From positions 1-11,461 of the forward strand of contig JAGLLQ010000224.1 in assembly GCA_023140455.1 (NCBI GenBank): 11,461 nucleotides of DNA, read 5' to 3'. This DNA comes from Desulfobacteraceae bacterium (GTDB taxonomy: Bacteria; Desulfobacterota; Desulfobacteria; Desulfobacterales; Desulfobacteraceae). Below the pieces are notes generated by a model that saw only the letters and a program-made list of their open reading frames with translations, did not search any database and was not told the origin of the DNA. The translations under genes were made by a program, and so were the position numbers. This document shows, piece after piece, positions 1 through 5,586 of this stretch (the first letter of the stretch is position 1; each line of letters begins with the position of its first letter).

Positions 1-942
1 GTAATGAGATTTTGTCAGGCTTTTATGGCTGAACTCCAGAGACATATCGGTCACAACACAGATGTTCCGGCAGGTGATATAGGTGTTGGTGCACGTGAAA
101 TTGGTTTCCTTTTTGGAATGTATAAAAAAATAAGAAATGAATTTGTAGGAATCCTTACTGGGAAAAGCCTTAACTGGGGTGGAAGTCTGATACGACCTGA
201 AGCAACTGGTTATGGTTCAGTTTATTTCGCATCTGAAATGCTTGCAACAAGAGGCGATAGTCTTAAAGGTAAAACTTGTCTGGTATCTGGCTCAGGTAAC
301 GTTGCTCAGTATACAGCAGAAAAAATTCTTGAACTTGGTGGCAAAGTTGTTACTCTTTCTGATTCAGCTGGATATATTTATGATGAAGGCGGGATTACAA
401 GTGAAAAACTTCAGTATCTTATGCAGCTTAAAAATATTAAGCGCGGAAGAATCAGTGAATATGCTGATAAATATTCCGAAGCTGTCTATACACCTGTTGA
501 TACTGCACTTGGTTACAATTCTTTATGGAATCATAAAGCAGAATGTGCTTTCCCCTCGGCAACTCAGAATGAGGTGAATGATAAAGATGCGCAGAATCTT
601 CTTAATAATGGGGCATACCTTGTATGTGAAGGTGCAAATATGCCTACAACCCCTGAAGGTGTTGATTTATTTCTTGATAATAAAATTCTTTATGGCCCTG
701 GAAAAGCTGCTAATGCTGGTGGCGTTGCAGTATCTGGCCTTGAAATGTCTCAGAACAGCATGCGACTCAACTGGAGCCGCAAGGAAGTAGATACAAAACT
801 TAAAGGAATAATGAAAAGCATTCATACATCATGTATTGATGCTTCAGAAGAATATGGTTCTAAAGGTAATTATGTAGCTGGCGCAAACATTGCAGGTTTT
901 GTAAAAGTTGCAGATGCCATGTTAGATCATGGACTAGTATAA
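1..942 (+). CDS. gdhA: NADP-type glutamate dehydrogenase, 5'-truncated by window edge
   Basis: This enzyme catalyses reversible reductive amination of 2-oxoglutarate with ammonia to glutamate in the cytoplasm. The reading frame is open from base 1 (GTA, Val), so about 134 N-terminal residues, including the substrate-binding lysines, lie outside the window when compared with the roughly 447-residue E. coli enzyme. Visible family signatures, numbered from base 1, are the catalytic-Asp segment DVPAGDIGVG (residues 21-30), GGSLIRPEATGYG near 60-72, the Rossmann turn GSGNVA (97-102), the SDS tripeptide (119-121), CATQN-like PSATQNE, EGANMPTT, GKAANAGG and the C-terminal YVAGANIAGFVKVADAM. SDS after the second strand resembles NADP-dependent hexameric enzymes rather than the NAD-specific clostridial form, so NADP use is inferred. 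The TAA stop is at 940-942. The gene stands alone here, with no partner gene downstream on the same strand within 240 bases. Identity is secure; the cofactor is less so. Confidence 0.95.
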   Translation, partial: VMRFCQAFMAELQRHIGHNTDVPAGDIGVGAREIGFLFGMYKKIRNEFVGILTGKSLNWGGSLIRPEATGYGSVYFASEMLATRGDSLKGKTCLVSGSGNVAQYTAEKILELGGKVVTLSDSAGYIYDEGGITSEKLQYLMQLKNIKRGRISEYADKYSEAVYTPVDTALGYNSLWNHKAECAFPSATQNEVNDKDAQNLLNNGAYLVCEGANMPTTPEGVDLFLDNKILYGPGKAANAGGVAVSGLEMSQNSMRLNWSRKEVDTKLKGIMKSIHTSCIDASEEYGSKGNYVAGANIAGFVKVADAMLDHGLV

Positions 943-974
943 TAAATAATATAAGTTTGAAACGATAGCTATAT

Positions 975-1004
975 AAAAAAGGGCTGCAAAAACCTGCAGC
1001 CCTT
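975..1004 (-). terminator. Hairpin with minus-strand T-tract (intrinsic terminator-like)
   Basis: A perfect 10-bp inverted repeat, AAGGGCTGCA at 979-988 and TGCAGCCCTT at 995-1004, encloses a 6-nt loop. Six A residues at 975-980 precede it, which on the minus strand gives a GC-rich stem running into a U-tract, the textbook intrinsic terminator. On the plus strand the stem is followed by only two T and then GACC, so it would end gdhA transcripts poorly unless the stem alone suffices. It may act in both directions, but the minus-strand reading is better supported. Confidence 0.6.
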
Positions 1005-1094
1005 GACCTATTACAACCCGCCTTGACGTAGCCAATAGTGTTTATTAAGGTCTTACATCTCATTTGAGACGAGCTTAAAAGGTTAAGTTTTCAT

Positions 1095-1123
1095 TTGACT
1101 TTTTACTTGCTGTTTTGTATGTT
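1095..1123 (+). promoter_or_regulatory. Putative sigma70 promoter of the hemerythrin-like gene
   Basis: TTGACT at 1095-1100 (5 of 6 matches to the -35 consensus) and TATGTT at 1118-1123 (4 of 6) are separated by 17 bp. Transcription would start near 1130, leaving a leader of about 60 nt before the ATG at 1189. Two small inverted repeats lie just upstream (TCTCA-TT-TGAGA at 1058-1069 and CTTAA-AAGG-TTAAG at 1074-1087) and could be operator half-sites, but both are short enough to be chance. Confidence 0.45.
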
Positions 1124-1188
1124 TTCTATTTCATTATAGTTGTTAGTAATAATTTTTTACTTATTATCAAGATTTAGAAGGATTTATT

Positions 1189-1752
1189 ATGTTAGGTATT
1201 ATATCACGATTTTTCAAAAAGCAAGTAGATGACTCTGAGAGAGGTATAGTAATTGATTCTGGTAAGGATGTAGATATCAAGAAGCATGACTCCAAGGCCT
1301 ATGTCAAAGTGGGAAAGGGAAATGTTGCCTACCACCCTGCACTGATAAATGAATTAAAACAAGAGCATCAGGAGTTACTCAACCTTTTTACTAAGTTAGT
1401 CAAGAGTAGCAGGGCAGGAGAAAAGAAAGAGACAAGGAGTTTGTTGGATACGTTTAAGAGGCGCCTGATTTCACATGTTTTAAGAGAAAATGTGCAGTTC
1501 TATGTTTATGTGAAATACCTTCTTGTTGATGATCCTGCCAATAGTGAGTTTGCAAAAATAATGCAGCAGGATATGACGGATATCGGTAAAACGGCATTGG
1601 ATTTTATTGCAAGATCCATGGAAGATACAGCACTATATGATTCCGAGTTTCAAAACGAACTGAGTCAAATTGGTATTGCTTTGACAGAGCGAATAAAGAT
1701 CGAAGAAGAACGGCTGTATGGGTTGTATGTTCACCCGGATTCTGTTGGGTAG
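1189..1752 (+). CDS. Hemerythrin-like (HHE) helical protein, Rsd-like C-terminus
   Basis: This 187-residue, probably cytosolic, mostly helical protein carries histidines and glutamates at positions expected of a hemerythrin HHE cation-binding bundle: His49, His60, His96 with Glu100 (motif HVLRE), and a Glu-rich last helix (IEEERLY, 171-177). Such bundles bind a di-iron centre and sense or store O2, NO or metal, but not every canonical ligand can be assigned here. The segment from about 154 to 177 (FQNELSQIGIALTERI onward) also looks like the C-terminal helices of Rsd/AlgQ, the anti-sigma70 proteins, so a regulatory role is an alternative. Residues 1-45 are basic and then polar, with no signal peptide. 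The start is supported by AGAAGG about 7 nt upstream of the ATG. The gene is monocistronic and ends 10 bp from the convergent racemase gene. The family call is moderately sure; the function is not known. Confidence 0.6.
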   Translation: MLGIISRFFKKQVDDSERGIVIDSGKDVDIKKHDSKAYVKVGKGNVAYHPALINELKQEHQELLNLFTKLVKSSRAGEKKETRSLLDTFKRRLISHVLRENVQFYVYVKYLLVDDPANSEFAKIMQQDMTDIGKTALDFIARSMEDTALYDSEFQNELSQIGIALTERIKIEEERLYGLYVHPDSVG

Positions 1753-1762
1753 TTCAATTGCC

Positions 1763-3013
1763 TCAACTGCTGACAAGAGGAACTGTTAGACCACCATCCA
1801 TCAGAAACAGCACGCTTGCATCTTTACCTTTTTGTTCAATCGCAGCATCAAGGGCTTTTTGAATAGAATCAAAAGGTGTAATAAACAGGTCTGTAAGATC
1901 TTTTTCAGGCCTAACATCTGTTACGGCCCACATCTGTGCCCATGTGTCTATTTCGGCAATTTTTCCGGCTTTATGATATCCAAGCACATAATTCTTTTTG
2001 ATTTCTTCTATGGTTTCCTCTGCTGTTTCACAACTTTTTAAAAGATTGGCAAAGGTCTTTGGGCCTATACCATCTCTGCATTGGGCAACAAGGATGATAA
2101 TCCCATCATTCTTTAATGCAAGCTTTGCATTTTCAAGACCTTTTTGTGCCTGATAAAGATCAATGTCCTGGGGGAATTTTACAATAGATACAACAATGTC
2201 ACATTTCTCTTTTAAAGGCGCTGCAAAGACTTCATTTGCTCTGTTAGTTGCCTCAATAAATGAATCATGGATATGACCTGCTGTTGTTGCATAAATTTTA
2301 TGATCTTTATTAAGTACAGTCATGATTGAAAAAATTTCCTGTTTGACTGTTTTAATGGCATCAATCATATCTTCGTGAATAGGATTGCCGTCAAGGGCAA
2401 GTGCTTTGGCAGCAGGGTTAAGGACAAGTTTGTGATTTTGTTCAATCGTATCATACCCTGCAATGCCCGGTAGAATTGATTTTCTTCCTCCGGTGTAGCC
2501 GGCAAAGTAATGAGGTTCCACTGAACTGATTATCATTATTTTATGGGCACTGGCAGAAGCTTTATTAACATACATTTGTGTCCCGTTGGAGGAATCACCA
2601 AGATAAACCATTTCCTCGGGTTTCCGTGCATCGTGCACTATTATTTTTTCTTTAATTTTCTCATAATAAGAACCAAATATCTGTATAAATTCCTCTTCTG
2701 TGGGAGCACGATGCGCGCCTGTGGCTATAATAAATTTACAATTAACTTTGCTTATTTCATCATAAATACTGTCAAGAACTTTTTCAGTAGGTGTGGGTCT
2801 GGTTGCATCATTTACTATTATCAGAACATCTTTTGCATCCTTTAAAAAATCTTTAAGGCTCTTGCTGTTTAAAGGATTCAAAATTGCCTGTTCTATTGTT
2901 TCGTTGCCATCTTTAATTTCAACATCATTTGCTTCCAGAAATGTTGTATTGATATCATCACTAATTTCTACGGTCTGTTTTCCATCTTTGCCATAGGGTA
3001 TATCTATTTTCAT
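1763..3013 (-). CDS. larA: LarA-type nickel-pincer 2-hydroxyacid (lactate) racemase
   Basis: LarA interconverts D- and L-lactate using a nickel-pincer nucleotide made by LarB, LarC and LarE, none of which is in the window. The 416 residues match the usual length of about 420. The full ligand and catalytic set is visible: DATRPTP (69-75) with Asp69 and Arg72, His101 in GAHRAPT, His168 in EPHYFAG, the cofactor-attaching Lys178 in GGRKS, His194 in NHKL, and the Gln288/Lys291 pair in DLYQAQK. The 168-178-194 spacing equals the 174-184-200 spacing of Lactiplantibacillus plantarum LarA. The ATG lies 1 nt after the stop of the upstream gene, with AGGAAAG inside that gene's end as ribosome binding site, so the two are translationally coupled. 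LarA homologues also act on malate, phenyllactate or sugar acids; the dehydrogenase neighbour favours lactate or another short 2-hydroxyacid. The family is near certain, the substrate inferred. Confidence 0.88.
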   Translation of the reverse strand: MKIDIPYGKDGKQTVEISDDINTTFLEANDVEIKDGNETIEQAILNPLNSKSLKDFLKDAKDVLIIVNDATRPTPTEKVLDSIYDEISKVNCKFIIATGAHRAPTEEEFIQIFGSYYEKIKEKIIVHDARKPEEMVYLGDSSNGTQMYVNKASASAHKIMIISSVEPHYFAGYTGGRKSILPGIAGYDTIEQNHKLVLNPAAKALALDGNPIHEDMIDAIKTVKQEIFSIMTVLNKDHKIYATTAGHIHDSFIEATNRANEVFAAPLKEKCDIVVSIVKFPQDIDLYQAQKGLENAKLALKNDGIIILVAQCRDGIGPKTFANLLKSCETAEETIEEIKKNYVLGYHKAGKIAEIDTWAQMWAVTDVRPEKDLTDLFITPFDSIQKALDAAIEQKGKDASVLFLMDGGLTVPLVSS

Positions 3014-3014
3014 A

Positions 3015-3947
3015 TTAATTCTTTCCTGATATTGTTGCCATAAATGTATCTATTTCCATTTGAAATCCTGATTTGTCACCATGTTTAATTTGAACAAGAT
3101 GTATCTTTTCAGGATTAATATCAAGGCTTTTTAAAAGATTTTTTACAAAACGTACATTGGATTTTGCTTGTTCATGACCATCATGTTCACAATCTCCATC
3201 AGTACAGCAGGCAACCAATACTCCCTTTGCATTATGTAAAAAAGGTTCCATGAGCGTGGCTTTTTCAAGCCTCCCACCACACATGTTTACAATGATTTTA
3301 TAGGCTTTGCTGTCCTCTTTTGCCATTGTTGAAGATTGGAGATCAGGAAAGTATGACCAGTTACATGCAAAAATAATTGCTTTTGCCTCTTTACTTTCCT
3401 GCAAATATTTTACTATCTCATGATTTATCTCTTTTTTAGATGTACCAAAATGCATTGCAAGATGTGCCGCACCTGCGGGGCAGGTTTCAATACATCTGCC
3501 GCATGCCTGGCACTTTACAGGATCTGTTACAATTTTATTGTCAACAATGGATCTTGCATCGTGGGGGCATTCTCTTACACAAGACAGGCAACCTGCACAG
3601 TCAAGTTCAGTTATCGAGGTTGAACCCAGAGAATTAAATCCCGCTGCAATAAGATCTTTTCTTGTATCAACAAATATATCTAAAAGAGAAACTCCTGAAG
3701 AACATGCAGCTTCACATCTTTTACAGAAAAAACATGAAAATAGTTTATCAGCAATATATTCTGAAGGTTCAAGTTCTCCTGCCAAAAGTCCATGTGCCAT
3801 GATTATTTTTGCTCTTGGTGTATCAGATTCCCATTTTGTATACTTGGATATTGGACAGTGCTCAAAACAGTAGCCGCATCTTATACAGCTTGCAAGGGTT
3901 TTTTCCCATTTTTTCAGGTTTTCATATTTTATTGGGTTGTTTGTCAT
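3015..3947 (-). CDS. Multi-cluster Fe-S electron-transfer protein (HdrC-like + 2[4Fe-4S] + MvhD-like)
   Basis: This 310-residue soluble protein probably takes electrons from the adjacent flavoprotein. Four cysteine quartets for [4Fe-4S] clusters are visible: C21-C24-C27-C31(P), C72-C75-C78-C82, C117-C120-C123-C127(P) and C146-C149-C152-C156(P). The first pair is spaced as in HdrC and GlcF N-termini; the second pair is a bacterial ferredoxin-type module. Residues from about 188 to 305 resemble MvhD/FrhD, the [2Fe-2S] subunit that links hydrogenase to heterodisulfide reductase, with Cys195, Cys223, Cys247/248 and Cys253 as candidate ligands (segments IIFACNW, NMCGGR, VACCTDGDCEHDGH). There are no CCG domains, so it is not an ordinary GlcF or LldE. 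It sits 14 bp after the dehydrogenase gene, with AAAGGA before its ATG, and 1 nt before larA. The electron acceptor is unknown; an HdrA-like flavoprotein elsewhere in the genome is my inference. Confidence 0.85.
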   Translation of the reverse strand: MTNNPIKYENLKKWEKTLASCIRCGYCFEHCPISKYTKWESDTPRAKIIMAHGLLAGELEPSEYIADKLFSCFFCKRCEAACSSGVSLLDIFVDTRKDLIAAGFNSLGSTSITELDCAGCLSCVRECPHDARSIVDNKIVTDPVKCQACGRCIETCPAGAAHLAMHFGTSKKEINHEIVKYLQESKEAKAIIFACNWSYFPDLQSSTMAKEDSKAYKIIVNMCGGRLEKATLMEPFLHNAKGVLVACCTDGDCEHDGHEQAKSNVRFVKNLLKSLDINPEKIHLVQIKHGDKSGFQMEIDTFMATISGKN

Positions 3948-3961
3948 TGTATGTCCTTTTA

Positions 3962-5395
3962 TTAGCTTTTTACGGAATATCTTAAATCAGTTGCAGTAAC
4001 CCAGTCTTCAGGGGCTTGCATCATTTTACCCGGATTTAAAATATTATTTGGGTCAAGAGCCTTTTTAATTTTTGTCAGTGTATCTAAGGAATTAGCTTTT
4101 TCAATTTTAAATGATTCAGCTTTAGAAAGCCCAATGCCATGTTCCGCGCTTGTTGTCCCATCAACTGACCGGACATATTCATAGATTTCAGTAATTGCTT
4201 TTTTTGCTGATGCCCACTGGTCTTTCCGGTTTGTGTCCATTAGTATTTTTGTGTGCATACATCCGGACCCGCAATGACCATACGCAGTCATAACAATATC
4301 ATTCTTTTTAGCAACTTCATGGATTTTTTCAGCCATATCAGCCATTTTTGAATAAGGTACAGCCATGTCATCGGCAAGAGCAGTACTGGATAGATCATCA
4401 TCATACTTGGAAAGCGCGGGGAAGAGTTTTTTTCTTCCCATGAATATTTTTGCTCTTTCAACAGGGTCATAGCTGCTTTTGATATCTTTTCCATTATGTT
4501 TTTTGCAGATTGCCTGCATCTTATTAATTTCATAATCAACAGCTTCTGTCACCATGCCGTCAGCCTCATATAACAATACTGCAGCAACTTCGGCTAATCC
4601 TAAATCCAATGTTTTATTCACAGCCTTAATGGCAATACTGTCTACAAGTTCAAGCATGGAAGGGCTTGTCCCGGATGCCATTATCTCTCCAATTGCCTTG
4701 CCTGCATCTCTTAAACTGTCAAAATTTGCTTGTCCCATGCATCGAAATTCCGGGATTGGAACAAATTTTAAAGTTGCTTCAACAACAATACCCAGTGTCC
4801 CTTCTGAGCCGACAATAAGTTTGTGCATCTGATATCCCGATGCTTCAACACGGGTAGTGGCACCAAAATCCACAAGCTCACCAGTAGGCAGTACAACTTT
4901 CATCCCAAGAACAGCATCTCTTGTAGCACCGTATTTAACAGAACGTACCCCACTTGCATTGTTCCCGATTTCACCGCCAATGGTTGCTATCCTGCTGGAT
5001 GCCGGGGTAGGGGGGAAAAATACTCCATAAGGTTTTAATGCAAGATTAAGGTCATCATCGACAACTCCGGGTTCAACACGACAATAAACATCAGGCATGT
5101 TAATTTCAAGTATGCGGTTCATCTGTTTTATATCAAGGATAATACCGCCATTAACAGGTACAGCCTGGCCGCACATGCCAGAACCCCCTCCTCTGGTCAC
5201 GATTGGGATTTTATTCTTATTCCCGAATTTAACTACTTTTTGCACATGTTCAGTGTTTTCAGGCCTTACAATAACCCATGGCATGGCACTGTGGACTGAG
5301 GAATCAGAGCCATAAATATAAAGATCTGCAGGATCTGATTTCACATTGTTGTCACCAACAATATCTATAAGTTGTGATAAATAAATTTGTTTCAT
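3962..5395 (-). CDS. FAD-linked 2-hydroxyacid (D-lactate/glycolate) dehydrogenase, GlcD family
   Basis: This 477-residue cytoplasmic flavoprotein of the GlcD/D-lactate dehydrogenase family would oxidise D-lactate to pyruvate (or another 2-hydroxyacid to its keto acid). FAD-binding PCMH-type motifs are clear: RGGGSGMCG (68-76), PPTPASS (128-134), GGEIGNNASG (140-149), KYGATRD (154-160) and SEGTLG (197-202). The C-terminal FAD-oxidase half has GHCGSGCMH (373-381), SAEHGIG (416-422) and LDPNNILNPGKM (447-458). The usual family form of the third-last motif is GHxGDGNxH; Asp and Asn are replaced by Ser and Cys while both histidines remain. The protein has no signal peptide or membrane segment. It is the first gene of the operon, behind a good promoter, with AAGGAAG 6 nt before the ATG. 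Its electrons probably pass to the downstream Fe-S protein. D-lactate is the likeliest substrate because of larA; glycolate or 2-hydroxyglutarate cannot be excluded. Confidence 0.88.
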   Translation of the reverse strand: MKQIYLSQLIDIVGDNNVKSDPADLYIYGSDSSVHSAMPWVIVRPENTEHVQKVVKFGNKNKIPIVTRGGGSGMCGQAVPVNGGIILDIKQMNRILEINMPDVYCRVEPGVVDDDLNLALKPYGVFFPPTPASSRIATIGGEIGNNASGVRSVKYGATRDAVLGMKVVLPTGELVDFGATTRVEASGYQMHKLIVGSEGTLGIVVEATLKFVPIPEFRCMGQANFDSLRDAGKAIGEIMASGTSPSMLELVDSIAIKAVNKTLDLGLAEVAAVLLYEADGMVTEAVDYEINKMQAICKKHNGKDIKSSYDPVERAKIFMGRKKLFPALSKYDDDLSSTALADDMAVPYSKMADMAEKIHEVAKKNDIVMTAYGHCGSGCMHTKILMDTNRKDQWASAKKAITEIYEYVRSVDGTTSAEHGIGLSKAESFKIEKANSLDTLTKIKKALDPNNILNPGKMMQAPEDWVTATDLRYSVKS

Positions 5396-5403
5396 TTAGT
5401 CTT

Positions 5404-5421
5404 CCTTAAATTTTGTTAAGG
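5404..5421 (-). promoter_or_regulatory. Inverted repeat in the operon leader, next to the SD
   Basis: CCTTAA (5404-5409) and TTAAGG (5416-5421) form a 6-bp inverted repeat with a 6-nt gap. It lies just downstream of the predicted start of transcription of the minus-strand operon, and its promoter-distal arm contains the AAGG of the Shine-Dalgarno sequence. It could be an operator just after +1 or a weak leader hairpin that hides the ribosome binding site. No direct evidence distinguishes these. Confidence 0.35.
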
Positions 5422-5429
5422 TTCTATTC

Positions 5430-5458
5430 TTTATAAAAATTGATCCTTTATTCGTCAA
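5430..5458 (-). promoter_or_regulatory. Putative sigma70 promoter of the dehydrogenase/Fe-S/larA operon
   Basis: Read on the minus strand, TTGACG (5458-5453; 5 of 6) and TATAAA (5435-5430; 5 of 6) are separated by exactly 17 bp. Transcription would start near 5423, about 28 nt before the ATG at 5395. No competing promoter is needed inside the operon, since the downstream gaps are 14 and 1 nt. Confidence 0.65.
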
Positions 5459-5508
5459 GGAAAATTATCATAATCCTTTAATAAAAATATCAAATAATGA
5501 AATAAAGG
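5443..5508. repeat. Three copies of a CCTTTAWT element in the divergent control region
   Basis: ATCCTTTAT at 5443-5451 and ATCCTTTAA at 5473-5481 are direct copies with a 30-bp period, about three helical turns. AATAAAGG at 5501-5508 is the exact inverted copy of CCTTTATT at 5445-5452. The first copy lies within the 17-bp spacer of the minus-strand promoter and the third is about 13 bp upstream of the plus-strand -35 box. The arrangement would suit a regulator acting on both divergent genes. The elements are short and AT-rich, so chance is possible. Confidence 0.35.
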
Positions 5509-5520
5509 CTTTTAAATAAT

Positions 5521-5549
5521 TTGACTCAACATACAATACAGAATATATT
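5521..5549 (+). promoter_or_regulatory. Putative sigma70 promoter of the M48 protease gene
   Basis: TTGACT (5521-5526; 5 of 6) and TATATT (5544-5549; 5 of 6) are 17 bp apart. Transcription would start near 5556, about 30 nt before the ATG at 5587. The -10 box is embedded in a perfect palindrome GAATATATTC (5541-5550). This promoter makes the in-frame upstream TTG at 5521 implausible as a start codon, because that TTG is part of the -35 box. Confidence 0.65.
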
Positions 5550-5586
5550 CAAGTCTATTAAATATAAAAATAAAGAGGAAACTTTG

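Noticed and set aside
860..1063. 67-codon minus-strand frame across the gdhA 3' end and the hairpin
   Set aside because: It includes the terminator-like hairpin and antisense gdhA codons and has no recognisable protein pattern.
4288..4539. 83-codon minus-strand frame inside the GlcD-family gene
   Set aside because: It is an out-of-frame shadow of a strongly conserved coding region.
5521..5586. TTG at 5521 as start of the M48 protease (22 extra residues)
   Set aside because: The TTG is part of a good -35 box (TTGACT), and ATG 5587 has its own Shine-Dalgarno and places the Tat motif near the N-terminus.
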